This document shows positions 35,202-43,742 of a stretch of 64,000 bases of DNA, piece after piece. The notes beneath the pieces are model-generated. The model made no database searches. It was given only the letters and a program-made list of their open reading frames with translations, and was not told the DNA's origin. How positions within the stretch are numbered: the stretch's first letter is position 1; every line of letters starts with the position of its first letter. The position numbers and the translations under genes were made by a program. Origin of the DNA: Arthrobacter sp. MSA 4-2. GTDB lineage: Bacteria > Actinomycetota > Actinomycetes > Actinomycetales > Micrococcaceae. The stretch lies in the NCBI RefSeq assembly GCF_016405885.1, contig NZ_JAEKGC010000007.1, forward strand, positions 62,001 to 126,000, written 5' to 3'.

Positions 35202-35240
35202 AAACCGTGCCGCCGGCGCGGCCGTCGCCGCCCGGCACGC

Positions 35241-35314
35241 GGGGCTGTAGCTCAGCTGGTTAGAGCAGCGGACTCATAATCCGTTTGTCCTGGGTTCAAG
35301 CCCCAGCAGCCCTA
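35241..35314 (+). tRNA. tRNA with CAT anticodon (Met, or Ile2 if lysidine-modified)
   Basis: A 74-nt cloverleaf: acceptor GGGGCTG pairs with CAGCCCT (35307-35313; one G-U), discriminator A35314. The anticodon stem GCGGA/TCCGT encloses loop CTCATAA, anticodon CAT at 35275-35277. The T arm holds CTGGGTTCAAGCCCCAG. It lacks the initiator features (a C1-A72 mismatch and three G-C pairs in the anticodon stem), so it is elongator Met or Ile2; sequence alone does not settle which. CCA is not encoded. Confidence 0.93.
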
Positions 35315-35320
35315 CATGGA

Positions 35321-35356
35321 AGATCCTCGGAACCACAAGGTTCCGGGGATCTTTTT
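35321..35356 (+). terminator. Intrinsic terminator of the CAU tRNA
   Basis: Arms AGATCCTCGGAACC and GGTTCCGGGGATCT (one T-G pair in 14) close loop ACAA and run into TTTT. It begins 7 nt after the tRNA. Confidence 0.9.
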
Positions 35357-35426
35357 GTTCGCCGTCCCCCTGTCCGCCGGTCGCCTGCGTTCTCTTTGCC
35401 ACCTCTTTGACACCCGCGGCGCGCCT

Positions 35427-35468
35427 TTCACGGGCCCCTACTGGCGCACTATGTTACCGACGGGTAAC
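35427..35468 (+). promoter_or_regulatory. Promoter with overlapping operator upstream of the acyl-CoA dehydrogenase gene
   Basis: TTCACG (35427-35432) and TATGTT (35450-35455) are 17 nt apart. The -10 runs into the inverted repeat GTTACC-GACG-GGTAAC at 35453-35468, whose form is typical of TetR-family operators. A repressor bound there would block transcription of the gene starting at 35551. By-eye prediction. Confidence 0.5.
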
Positions 35469-35550
35469 CTTGGGGGACGGCGCCCCGCGCGCCACCAGCA
35501 CCGGCCGGCCGACATTCCTGATCGTTGAGGATCGGGACGAAGGAACCCTC

Positions 35551-36741
35551 ATGAGCAAGCTCCAGATCGACCTAAATAACCTGCCCTATGCCGACGGCGA
35601 TTTCCTCGCATTCGAAGCCCTGCTGAGCGATAAGGAGCGCTCGCGGCTGGCCGAGATCCGTACGTGGCTGGACGCCGAAGTCCGCCCGAACGCCGTCGGC
35701 TGGTGGAATGAGGGCGTGTTCCCCAAGAGCATCATCCCCAAGCTTGCCGAGCTCGACGTCGTCAGCCCCATCCGCCGCCAGGGCTACTCGAACCTTTTCG
35801 CGGGCATTGTGCACTCGGAATTCACCCGCGCCGACACCTCCATCGCGACATTCATGGGCGTCCACGACGGACTGTTCACCGGCTCCATCGAAGCGCTGGC
35901 TTCCAAGGAGCAGCAGGAGGAGTGGCTGCCGGACATCTACTCCTTCCGCAAGATCGGGGCGTTCGGGCTGACCGAACCCCTGGGCGGCTCCGACGTCGCC
36001 GGCGGGACCCGGACCACGGCCCGCCGCGACGGTGGAAACTGGATCCTCAACGGTGCCAAGCGCTGGATCGGCAACGCCACCTTCTCCGATTGGGTCGTCA
36101 TCTACGCCCGCGACGTCGAGGACAACCAGGTCAAGGGCTTTCTGGTCGACACAACCCTCCCCGGCTACTCGGCCACGAGGATCGAGAACAAGATCGCACT
36201 GCGGTCGGTGGAGAACGCCGATATTGTCCTGGACAACGTTGTGGTTTCGGATGACTTCCACCTCAAGGGGGCCAACAGCTTCCGCGACACGAACAAGGTG
36301 CTGAAGGTGACGAGGCTGTCGGTCGGCTGGCAAGCCGTCGGTCAGCAGATGGCGGCCTTCGATGTGGCACGCCGGTACGCGGTGGAACGCCAGCAGTTCG
36401 GCCGCCCGCTCGCGTCCTTCCAGCTGGTGCAGCAGCAGCTGGTGCAGATCCTGGGCAACGCCATGAGCTCGATGGGCATGATGGTCCGGCTCTCACAGCT
36501 CGAGGACCTCGGCCAGGCCAAGGACGAGCACTCCGCGCTGGCCAAGGCGTTCACGACGGCGCGCATGCGCGAAAGCGTCGCGGCAGGGCGGAACATCCTT
36601 GGGGGCAACGGCATCGTCACCGACTACGAAATGGCGAAAATCTTCTCGGACGCCGAGGCGATCTACTCCTACGAAGGAACGCAGGAGATCAACACGCTGG
36701 TGGCGGGGCGTGCCATCACCGGCATCGCCGCGTTCGTGTAG
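35551..36741 (+). CDS. Acyl-CoA dehydrogenase (glutaryl-CoA dehydrogenase-like)
   Basis: A 396-residue FAD enzyme that oxidises an acyl-CoA to the enoyl-CoA. The catalytic Glu is in YSYEGTQEINTLVAGR, the FAD/substrate signature is GAFGLTEPLGGSDVAGG, and the last third has the helical FAD-binding RYAVERQQFGRPLASFQ. The closest pattern is the glutaryl-CoA dehydrogenase branch, but short-chain or other acyl substrates are possible. ATG 35551 follows ACGAAGGAA; the upstream in-frame ATG overlaps the promoter. Single gene, terminator after it. Confidence 0.9.
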   Translation: MSKLQIDLNNLPYADGDFLAFEALLSDKERSRLAEIRTWLDAEVRPNAVGWWNEGVFPKSIIPKLAELDVVSPIRRQGYSNLFAGIVHSEFTRADTSIATFMGVHDGLFTGSIEALASKEQQEEWLPDIYSFRKIGAFGLTEPLGGSDVAGGTRTTARRDGGNWILNGAKRWIGNATFSDWVVIYARDVEDNQVKGFLVDTTLPGYSATRIENKIALRSVENADIVLDNVVVSDDFHLKGANSFRDTNKVLKVTRLSVGWQAVGQQMAAFDVARRYAVERQQFGRPLASFQLVQQQLVQILGNAMSSMGMMVRLSQLEDLGQAKDEHSALAKAFTTARMRESVAAGRNILGGNGIVTDYEMAKIFSDAEAIYSYEGTQEINTLVAGRAITGIAAFV

Positions 36742-36758
36742 CAGCCGGCAGGCCGCGC

Positions 36759-36795
36759 GAAGACCCCCGAAATCGGGCAGATTCCGGGGGTCTTC
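36759..36795. terminator. Bidirectional terminator between acyl-CoA dehydrogenase and M23 genes
   Basis: GAAGACCCCCG (36759-36769) and CGGGGGTCTTC (36785-36795) form an 11-bp stem, with a further inner AATC/GATT pairing. It lies exactly between two converging stop codons. No long T-run follows on either strand. Confidence 0.8.
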
Positions 36796-36807
36796 CGCGT
36801 TTCCGGG

Positions 36808-37527
36808 TCATCGCAGCCCCTCCGGGAGGGGAAGCAGGACCGAAGGGCGGCGATCGGTGACGTAGTTGAGCGGATTGACGTACTTCCCGTCACGGCGGAC
36901 GCCCCAGTGGATGCAGGCGAAGGGACAGTGCGGCGGCCCCGCCGGAGTGCCCACAGTTTGGCCCCTCACCACTCGAGCGCCCTTGGTGAGGGTGCTCTTC
37001 ACCGGCTCGAAGCTGCTCACGAGGCCTCCGCCGTGACCGATGCTGAGCACCGGCCGCCCTGCGACCATCCCCACGAAGGTGACAACTCCATCGGCCGGAC
37101 TGAGCACGTCGTTCCCCGGGTGGACCGCAAGATCCACCCCGCGGTGGCCCACCTGCCAAGGCTCGGGCGGCGGAATGAAGTGGCGGGTGACGGCAGGGAC
37201 GGGTGGCAGCGGCCAGGACCACGGCGGCACGTAGTTACCCGTCGGTGCGCCCTGCAGGAAGTCCGTGAGGGCAAAACCTCCCGGGCTGAGGCTCTGCACC
37301 AGCCCGGCAGCGTCTCCCGGTGCGGGCAGCGCCATCGGTTCAGTCGATCCTGCAGGCCCCGCCGAAACCGACAGCACCACTGCGATCAGGGCGTTCGTGA
37401 AGCGCCTATGCGGCCACCACTTTGCGGTACCGCACGGGCCCCGTCGGAGGTCCTTCCGGGATAGCCATGACCTACCCGGGGCGGCATGCATCGGCCGGAC
37501 ATGGGGATCGGGGTCCTCCTGTCGCAT
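36808..37527 (-). CDS. M23-family metallopeptidase (LytM-like), exported
   Basis: A 239-residue cell-wall peptidase. A basic N-terminus and one hydrophobic segment (FTNALIAVVLSVSAG) look like a signal or anchor. The M23 core follows: VGHRGVDLAVHPGNDV (zinc His and Asp), then SIGHGGGLVSSFEPV, and CIHWGVRRDG, where the last zinc-site His is followed by Trp as in many actinobacterial homologues instead of HxH. GGAGGG upstream supports ATG 37527. Such a gene next to rpsB is a conserved actinobacterial arrangement. Confidence 0.85.
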   Translation of the reverse strand: MRQEDPDPHVRPMHAAPGRSWLSRKDLRRGPCGTAKWWPHRRFTNALIAVVLSVSAGPAGSTEPMALPAPGDAAGLVQSLSPGGFALTDFLQGAPTGNYVPPWSWPLPPVPAVTRHFIPPPEPWQVGHRGVDLAVHPGNDVLSPADGVVTFVGMVAGRPVLSIGHGGGLVSSFEPVKSTLTKGARVVRGQTVGTPAGPPHCPFACIHWGVRRDGKYVNPLNYVTDRRPSVLLPLPEGLR

Positions 37528-37700
37528 GGCGTCCCTCCGGTGAGTTTGGCACCATCGCAAGCGGACCGCAGATGCAGGGGTCATGCCTTCAACGATGCGC
37601 TCCTTCAATGGGGGTGTGATCGTCCGCGGCTGGTATGTGGAAATGGGATCCGAAGACCAGGCAGGCATGTCGTCGTGGCTCCCGTCCGGCCCGTCGGCAT

Positions 37701-38143
37701 CCGAAAGCGACCGGCGCGCCCGAAAGCGACCGGAGCGGCTGATATTCCGGGTCCGCTCGTCGTTTTCGGGCGCGTGTGTCGTTCGTGGTCCGCTCGTCGC
37801 TCCTAGGTCCGCTCGCGTCGTTTCCAGGCCCGGTGGCCGGCCGCGGCGCGGGACGCCTCAGGCGGCTATGGTCCCGGCCAGCGTCCGCGAAAGCGACCGG
37901 CGCACCCGAAAGCGACCGGAGCGGCTGATATTCCGGGTCCGCTCGTCGCATTCGGGCCCGCTCGTCGCTCCTAGGTCGGCTCTCGTCGTTTCCAGGCCCG
38001 GCGGCCGGCCGCGGCGCAGGACGCCTCCGGCGGCTGTGGCCCCGACCAGCGTCCGCGGAAGCGACCGGCGCACCCGAAAGCGACAAAAGGGGCAGGTATT
38101 CCGGGCGCGATCGTCGTTTTCGGGCGCGTTCGTCGCTTGACGG
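37701..38143. repeat. REP-like tandem repeat array, about 2.5 units of 186/168 bp
   Basis: Corresponding positions recur at 37702, 37888 and 38056, so the units are 186 and 168 bp, the third being cut short. Within units CCGAAAGCGACC elements recur directly and face inverted partners such as GTCGTTTTCGGG, giving large stem-loops; the clearest pair flanks 38073-38121. Open frames cross the array on both strands because it is GC-rich and unit lengths are multiples of three, but none has a gene-like start. It fills most of the 960-bp gap before rpsB. Confidence 0.85.
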
Positions 38144-38489
38144 TTCGTCCTGGTGCGGCCGACTGCTATGCACCTCCCGGGTCGTCCGGAGGCATAACAC
38201 CGCTGTAGTACACTTGACGGAGCAGTCTGCCGTTTTCCCCGCGTCCTGGAACACCACCAAACCGCGCAGGAAATGTGCCGGCTGACTACGCGTGCCTGCG
38301 ACCCGCCTTCGTCTCGACGACGTGCGGGGCACTATCCCAGCGGTCCGGAGCGATCCGGTTGGGGGAGTGGGTTTTCCAACGACCAGGCACCAGGAGGAAC
38401 GCCCATCCCGGGCGGAACGCTAATAACCGTCAACAAAGCAGCGGAAGCGCCGTGTCGCGCGCACGCCCTGCTGAAACGAAAGGCATCCC
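38144..38489 (+). other. Long leader region of rpsB with candidate -10 box
   Basis: TACACT at 38209-38214 is the best -10 in the gap before rpsB, which would give a 5' leader of about 270 nt. No -35 is clear. The leader contains GGAGGAACG (38395-38403) with no gene behind it, and ends with CGAAAGG before the rpsB ATG. A leader this long suggests regulation by RNA structure, for example S2 feedback; that is inference. Confidence 0.45.
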
Positions 38490-39407
38490 ATGCCAGTAGT
38501 AACCATGCGCCAGCTGCTCGACAGCGGCGTCCACTTCGGCCACCAGACCCGTCGCTGGAACCCGAAGATGAAGCGCTTCATTTTCACCGAGCGCAACGGC
38601 ATCTACATCATCGACCTGCAGCAGTCGCTGTCCTACATCGACCGCGCCTACGAGTTCGTCAAGGCCACTGTCGCCCACGGCGGAACCGTCCTGTTCGTCG
38701 GTACCAAGAAGCAGGCCCAGGAAGCGATCGCCGACCAGGCCACCCGCGTCGGCCAGCCCTACGTCAACCAGCGTTGGCTCGGCGGCATGCTCACCAACTT
38801 CCAGACGGTTTCCAAGCGCATCGAGCGCATGAAGGAACTCGAAGAGATCGACTTCGAGGACGTCGCCGGCTCGGGCCACACCAAGAAGGAACTCCTCCTT
38901 CTGAAGCGTGAGCTCACCAAGCTTCAGAGCAACCTCGGCGGTATCCGCAACCTGACGAAGGCCCCCTCGGTCATCTGGGTTGTCGACACCAAGAAGGAGC
39001 ACCTCGCCATTGACGAGGCCAAGAAGCTCAACATCCCCGTCGTTGCGATCCTCGACACCAACTGCGACCCGGACGAGGTCGACTTCCCGATCCCGGGCAA
39101 CGACGACGCCATCCGCGCCGTGAACCTGCTGACCCGCGTTGTCGCCGACGCCGTTGCCGAGGGCCTCATCGCCCGCAACAACCGCGCCAACGGCACCGAT
39201 GCCGCTGCAGCCGAAGAGCCCCTCGCCGAGTGGGAGCGTGAACTGCTGGGCGCCGCCGAGGCCAACGCCGAGGCTCCCGCCGCCGAGGCTCCCGCCGCTG
39301 AAGCAGCTCCCGCCGCCGAGGCTCCCGCCGCTGAAGCAGCTCCCGCCGCCGAAGCTCCTGCCGCTGAAGCAGCTCCCGCCGAGGACGCCGCAGCCGACAC
39401 CAAGTAG
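38490..39407 (+). CDS. rpsB: 30S ribosomal protein S2
   Basis: A component of the small ribosomal subunit. The 305-residue protein starts [20 protein letters not shown], the S2 signature, and has the second signature near [19 protein letters not shown]. It is longer than typical S2 (about 250) because of an Ala/Pro/Glu tail from about residue 255, made partly of an 11-residue repeat (266-298). tsf follows 109 nt downstream; a terminator after tsf ends the rpsB-tsf unit. Confidence 0.98.
   Translation: MPVVTMRQLLDSGVHFGHQTRRWNPKMKRFIFTERNGIYIIDLQQSLSYIDRAYEFVKATVAHGGTVLFVGTKKQAQEAIADQATRVGQPYVNQRWLGGMLTNFQTVSKRIERMKELEEIDFEDVAGSGHTKKELLLLKRELTKLQSNLGGIRNLTKAPSVIWVVDTKKEHLAIDEAKKLNIPVVAILDTNCDPDEVDFPIPGNDDAIRAVNLLTRVVADAVAEGLIARNNRANGTDAAAAEEPLAEWERELLGAAEANAEAPAAEAPAAEAAPAAEAPAAEAAPAAEAPAAEAAPAEDAAADTK
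39285..39383 (+). repeat. Three 33-bp tandem repeats in the 3' end of rpsB
   Basis: Units at 39285-39317, 39318-39350 and 39351-39383 each encode [10 protein letters not shown] plus Ala or Glu. The first two are identical and the third differs by a few bases. This extends the flexible C-terminal tail of S2. Confidence 0.9.
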
Positions 39408-39516
39408 TTCTCTTGCGTAAGGGGTGTGGGTGATTCCGCGCCCCTTACGCATGTTCCACCGGCTGAGCGCCGGCAGGGATCCTCTTCGCAGATCAACAAG
39501 AATTTAGGAGTTTTCC

Positions 39517-40353
39517 ATGGCGAATTACACCGTCGCTGATATCAAGGCCCTCCGTGAGCGCACCGGCGCAGGCATGATGGACGTCAAGAAGGCCCTCGAC
39601 GAGGCCAACGGCGATCCGGACAAGGCCCTCGAGGTCATCCGCATCAAGGGCCTCAAGGGCGCCACCAAGCGTGAAGGCCGCTCGACCGCCGAGGGCCTCG
39701 TCGCCGCACGCGTCGACGGCAGCGTCGGCGTCATGGTCGAGGTCAACTGCGAGACCGACTTCGTCGCCAAGGCCGGACCGTTCATCGACTTCTCCAACAA
39801 GGTCCTCGACGCCGCCATCGCTTCGGGCGCCACCGACGTCGACTCCCTGCTGGCCTTCGAGGTCGACGGCCGCCCCATGTCGGAGCACGTCATCGAGGCC
39901 GGCGCCCTGCTGGGCGAGAAGGTCGACATCCGCCGCGTGGCCCGCGTTGAGGGTGCCGTCGTCGACGCGTACCTGCACCGCACCTCGAAGGACCTCCCCG
40001 CCCAGGTCGGCGTGCTGTTCGCCGTCGAGGGTGAAGGCGCCGCTGCGGTCGAGGCCGCCCACGACGTCGCGCTCCACATCGCCGCCTACACCCCGACCTA
40101 CCTGACCCGCGACGAGGTTCCCGCGGACCTGGTCGAGTCGGAGCGCCGCATCGCCGAGGAGACCGCCCGCGCCGAGGGCAAGCCCGAGGCAGCGCTCACC
40201 AAGATCGTCGAAGGCCGCCTGACCGGCTTCTTCAAGGACGCCGTCCTGGTCGACCAGCCCTTCTCGAAGGACACCAAGAAGTCGATCGCCCAGGTCCTCA
40301 GCGACGCCGGAGTGAAGGCCACCGCCTTCGCCCGCTTCCGCGTCGGCGCGTAG
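39517..40353 (+). CDS. tsf: Translation elongation factor Ts
   Basis: Nucleotide exchange factor that recycles EF-Tu. The 278-residue protein begins [20 protein letters not shown] (UBA-like N-terminal domain), then the EF-Ts signature [14 protein letters not shown] near residue 75, and a core domain ending with the [20 protein letters not shown] helix. Lys/Asp-rich C-terminal module is as usual. Follows rpsB on the same strand and precedes a strong terminator. Confidence 0.98.
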   Translation: MANYTVADIKALRERTGAGMMDVKKALDEANGDPDKALEVIRIKGLKGATKREGRSTAEGLVAARVDGSVGVMVEVNCETDFVAKAGPFIDFSNKVLDAAIASGATDVDSLLAFEVDGRPMSEHVIEAGALLGEKVDIRRVARVEGAVVDAYLHRTSKDLPAQVGVLFAVEGEGAAAVEAAHDVALHIAAYTPTYLTRDEVPADLVESERRIAEETARAEGKPEAALTKIVEGRLTGFFKDAVLVDQPFSKDTKKSIAQVLSDAGVKATAFARFRVGA

Positions 40354-40383
40354 GTCCGCACGCCGGATCGGTTGTAACAATGG

Positions 40384-40417
40384 AAAGGGTGGCCACCCCT
40401 GGGTGGCCACCCTTTTT
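40384..40417 (+). terminator. Intrinsic terminator after tsf
   Basis: AAAGGGTGGCCACCC and GGGTGGCCACCCTTT form a stem of at least 13 bp with a short loop, ending in TTTTT. It separates rpsB-tsf from pyrH. Confidence 0.92.
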
Positions 40418-40489
40418 CGCGCCCGCGCGGCGCACCGTATTCTTTTATCGATTGTGCAGAACGCACCGCTTTACGCCCTGGGAGGCATC

Positions 40490-41230
40490 ATGGACAACCT
40501 TGAACCGGCAATCACGGGTGGCAAGAACGGACGACGACGGGTGCTCCTCAAGCTTTCCGGCGAGGTGTTCGGCGGCGGCAAGCTCGGCGTCGACCCGAAC
40601 ACGGTGAGGGCTGTGGCCAAGCAGATCGCGGCCACCGTGGGCGAGGTGGAGGTGGCGATCGTCGTCGGCGGTGGAAACTTCTTCCGCGGCGCTGAACTCT
40701 CCCAGAGCGGGATGGACCGCTCGCGCGCCGACTATATGGGCATGCTTGGCACGGTGATGAACTGCCTCGCCCTCCAGGATTTCCTGGAGCAGGCGGGCGT
40801 CGAAACCCGCGTCCAGAGCGCCATCACCATGGGTCAGGTCGCCGAGGCATACATTCCGAGGCGCGCCATCCGCCACCTCGAGAAGGGCCGCGTGGTCATC
40901 TTCGGTGCCGGCGCGGGACTGCCGTACTTCTCCACAGACACCGTGGCGGCCCAGCGAGCGCTCGAGGTGCACGCCGATGAGGTGCTGATGGCCAAGAGCG
41001 GGGTCGACGGCGTCTACACGGCCGATCCGCACAAGGATCCCTCCGCCGAGAAGCTCATCACCCTCTCCTACGAGGAGGCCCTGCGCCGCGATATCCGGGT
41101 GATGGACCAGACCGCCATGACCATGTGCAAGGACAACGACCTGGAGATGGTGGTGTTCGGCATGGAGGGCGAGGGCAACGTCACCCGTGCCATCCGCGGC
41201 GAGAAGCTGGGCACGCGGGTCACCAACTAG
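40490..41230 (+). CDS. pyrH: UMP kinase
   Basis: Phosphorylates UMP to UDP in pyrimidine synthesis; hexameric in bacteria. The 246-residue protein has the amino-acid-kinase fold: [23 protein letters not shown], the UMP-binding [14 protein letters not shown] and [17 protein letters not shown] 40490 follows GGAGG at 40481-40485; an upstream ATG in frame lies inside the tsf terminator and is rejected. Followed by frr. Confidence 0.97.
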   Translation: MDNLEPAITGGKNGRRRVLLKLSGEVFGGGKLGVDPNTVRAVAKQIAATVGEVEVAIVVGGGNFFRGAELSQSGMDRSRADYMGMLGTVMNCLALQDFLEQAGVETRVQSAITMGQVAEAYIPRRAIRHLEKGRVVIFGAGAGLPYFSTDTVAAQRALEVHADEVLMAKSGVDGVYTADPHKDPSAEKLITLSYEEALRRDIRVMDQTAMTMCKDNDLEMVVFGMEGEGNVTRAIRGEKLGTRVTN

Positions 41231-41330
41231 CCCGCGGGCTCCGAATCCGGGCCGCGGGGTCCGGTCGGTGAACTAGGATTGAACACTGGACCGGTTGCCG
41301 GGCAACTGAACGCAGAGCTAAGGAGACATC

Positions 41331-41888
41331 GTGATCGAAGAGATCTTGCTAGAGGCCACCGAGAAGATGGATAAGGCCGTCGAAGCGGCGAAGGTCGACT
41401 TCGCGACAGTGCGGACCGGGCGGGCCAATCCTGCGATGTTCTCCAAGGTCATGGTCAGCTACTACGGCGCGCCGACGCCGCTGCAGCAGCTCGCCTCCTT
41501 CCAGAACCCCGAGGCACGCACCCTGCTGATCACCCCGTTCGACCGGGCCGCCCTCAACGACATCGAGCGCGCCCTCCGCGACTCCGACCTGGGCGCCAAC
41601 CCCTCCAACGACGGCAACGTCATCCGGGTGGTGCTCCCCGAGCTCACCCAGGAGCGCCGCAAGGAATACGTCAAGCTCGTGCGCACCAAGGCCGAGGACG
41701 CGAAGATCTCGATGCGGAACATCCGCCGCAAGGCCAAGGACGGTCTGGACAAGGCCGTCAAGGACGGCGACGCCGGCGAGGACGAGGGTTCGCGCGGCGA
41801 AAAGGAACTCGACGCCCTGACGAAGTCCCACACGGACACCATCGACGACATGCTCAAGCGTAAGGAAGCCGAGCTCCTCGAAGTCTGA
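41331..41888 (+). CDS. frr: Ribosome recycling factor
   Basis: Splits ribosomes after termination together with EF-G. The 185-residue protein has the RRF two-domain pattern: [12 protein letters not shown] (first domain), an internal [19 protein letters not shown], and the C-terminal coiled-coil with [19 protein letters not shown] 41331 follows AAGGAG. Its TGA overlaps the ATG of cdsA. Confidence 0.98.
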   Translation: MIEEILLEATEKMDKAVEAAKVDFATVRTGRANPAMFSKVMVSYYGAPTPLQQLASFQNPEARTLLITPFDRAALNDIERALRDSDLGANPSNDGNVIRVVLPELTQERRKEYVKLVRTKAEDAKISMRNIRRKAKDGLDKAVKDGDAGEDEGSRGEKELDALTKSHTDTIDDMLKRKEAELLEV

Positions 41889-43111
41889 TGCATGTTCCCA
41901 AGCCCTCAGAGGGCGGCGACGTCCCCTCGGGTGACGGCGCCGCCCGGGATACACCCGGTGGAAGCGCACCCCGTCCGTCCGTTGCCTCAACCGCGGTCCC
42001 GCGGGTGACCGGCGCGGTGCCGGCGGTCCGAGCGGCCGGCACAGCAGGCATGGCCGCCGGACCCGGGACCCGCCCGGCCGGAGTCACTGCCTCCGTCCCC
42101 GCGGATCCGACGCCGGGCGTTCCGGCAACACCCGAGCCTCTCCCCGCCACCGCGCATCCCGGCACGTCCGGAACGGCGTCGCCCGCGGCCGCAGTGCCGG
42201 CCGGACCGGTGACCCGGCGCGAACTGCGTGAGGCCCGCAAGCGCGGCCCACGCCTCTTCCGCCGGTCACGCCGGCCGCCGCGCGTGCGGGGAGCGCCCTC
42301 GCGGGCCGGCCGGAACCTGCCGGCCGCAATCGGGGTCGGGGTGGGCCTGATGATCCTGGTCCTTGCAGGCCTCCTCTTCTTTCCGCTTGCCTTCGTCGCA
42401 CTGGTGACGGTCCTCGGCGTCCTCGGCGTCCTTGAGGTGTCGCGCGCCCTGGCGGTGCGCCGCATCGGCATGCCACTGGTCCCGGCGGTGGCCGCAAGCG
42501 TGGCGCTGCCCTTCGCCGCCTACTACGGCGGCGCGGAGAGCCTCGCCTTCGCCTCGGTCTTTTCATTCCTGGCCCTGCTGCTGTGGCGGTCGCTCGACCC
42601 CGCACCGGGGGCGCCGCGGGCCGTGATGGCCGGGGCCTTCACCCTTCTGTGGGTGCCCTTCATGCTCAGTTTTGCGATGCTCCTGCTTCAGCTTCCCGGC
42701 GGGTACCTGCTTATCGCGACGCTCCTGCTGCTGGTCGTCGCCAACGACACGTTCGGCTACCTGGTCGGCGTGCTGTTCGGGAAGCATCCCATGGCCCCGA
42801 AGATCAGTCCGAAGAAGTCCTGGGAGGGCTTCGGCGGTTCGGTCGCCGGCGCCATGGTGATCGGCGCGCTGTGCGCGGTCTTCCTGCTCGACCAGCCGCT
42901 CTGGGTGGGCCTGGTCCTTGCCGTGGCCATCGTTGCGGCGGCCACCGCCGGCGACCTGGCCGAATCGATGATCAAGCGTGAACTGGGCGTCAAGGACATG
43001 GGCACCATGCTGCCCGGCCACGGGGGAGTCATGGATCGGCTCGACTCGGTGGTCTTCGCCTCGCCGATGGCGTTCCTGCTGTCCGCTACATTGGTACCAG
43101 GGCTGATCTAG
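41888..43111 (+). CDS. cdsA: Phosphatidate cytidylyltransferase with long disordered N-terminus
   Basis: Makes CDP-diacylglycerol from phosphatidate and CTP, the branch point of phospholipid synthesis. The membrane part has about eight helices from residue 145 and the full CdsA signature as KRELGVKDMGTMLPGHGG followed by MDR near the C-terminus. The first 140 residues are Pro/Ala/Gly/Thr-rich and end in a strongly basic stretch (RRELREARKRGPRLFRRSRR); this extension is longer than in most homologues. ATG 41888 overlaps the frr stop by one base. Confidence 0.95.
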   Translation: MHVPKPSEGGDVPSGDGAARDTPGGSAPRPSVASTAVPRVTGAVPAVRAAGTAGMAAGPGTRPAGVTASVPADPTPGVPATPEPLPATAHPGTSGTASPAAAVPAGPVTRRELREARKRGPRLFRRSRRPPRVRGAPSRAGRNLPAAIGVGVGLMILVLAGLLFFPLAFVALVTVLGVLGVLEVSRALAVRRIGMPLVPAVAASVALPFAAYYGGAESLAFASVFSFLALLLWRSLDPAPGAPRAVMAGAFTLLWVPFMLSFAMLLLQLPGGYLLIATLLLLVVANDTFGYLVGVLFGKHPMAPKISPKKSWEGFGGSVAGAMVIGALCAVFLLDQPLWVGLVLAVAIVAAATAGDLAESMIKRELGVKDMGTMLPGHGGVMDRLDSVVFASPMAFLLSATLVPGLI

Positions 43112-43163
43112 CGGACGGGGATTCCGCCAGCCTTTTTGGTCTCAGCAGAAAGACACAGGCACC

Positions 43164-43742
43164 ATGGACGATGCTCGCCAGGGCAGCTCACCTTTTGCGC
43201 GCGTCGGCCGGCGCAGCTATGGCTACAACACCCGGCAGGTGGACCGCTTCCTGGTCCGGGCCCGCAACTTCTACAACAACGGTGAGTCCGGTGACGGGCC
43301 GATCACCAGCGCTCAGGTCCGCGCCATCGTGTTCGAACCGGCGAAGGGCGGCTACGAGCCGCAGGACGTCGACGCCGCGCTCGACCGGCTCGAGGATGCC
43401 TTTGCCCAGCGGGAACGCGACCAGCTGATCGAGGCCAAGGGTGAAGACGCCTGGCTGATGCAGATCGGCCGCGCCTCCGCGGTCCTGCGCGGCCGGCTCC
43501 ACCGGGCCCCCGGCGAGCGTTTCCGCAGGCCGACCAAGAAGAAGGCGCTGAGCTACAACAGCGAGGACGTCGACGCCCTGTGCGAGAAGCTGCTGCGGTA
43601 CTTCGAGAACGATCTGCCGCTGAGCGTCGACGTGGTGCGCCGGGCCGTCTTCCGGGAGACAGTGGGGCCCGCCGGCTACGAGGAGAACCAGGTCGACGCT
43701 TTCCTTGACCGGGTCGTCGAACTCATGGCCTCAATCGACTGA
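43164..43742 (+). CDS. DivIVA-domain-repeat protein
   Basis: A 192-residue protein with several short DivIVA-type segments: YGYNTRQVDRFLVRARNFY, GGYEPQDVDAALDRLEDAF, LSYNSEDVDALCEKLLRYF and AGYEENQVDAFLDRVVELM. Each has the G-Y-x2-x-x-V-D pattern of the DivIVA N-terminal domain, here without a long coiled coil. Such proteins are known in actinobacteria near cell-growth genes; membrane-curvature or polar binding is possible, but unproven. Its last 12 bases overlap the 3' end of the convergent symporter gene. Confidence 0.85.
   Translation: MDDARQGSSPFARVGRRSYGYNTRQVDRFLVRARNFYNNGESGDGPITSAQVRAIVFEPAKGGYEPQDVDAALDRLEDAFAQRERDQLIEAKGEDAWLMQIGRASAVLRGRLHRAPGERFRRPTKKKALSYNSEDVDALCEKLLRYFENDLPLSVDVVRRAVFRETVGPAGYEENQVDAFLDRVVELMASID

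Noticed and set aside
37701..38143. CRISPR-like look of the repeat array
   Set aside because: Only 2.5 long units, no short direct repeats with regular unique spacers, and no cas genes in the window.
37583..38332. Open frames on both strands across the repeat array
   Set aside because: Both encode Arg/Ser/Pro-rich repeats with no ribosome binding site; unit lengths divisible by three keep frames open by chance.
40403..40489. Upstream ATG for pyrH giving 29 extra residues
   Set aside because: It begins inside the tsf terminator hairpin, while GGAGG is placed correctly for ATG 40490.
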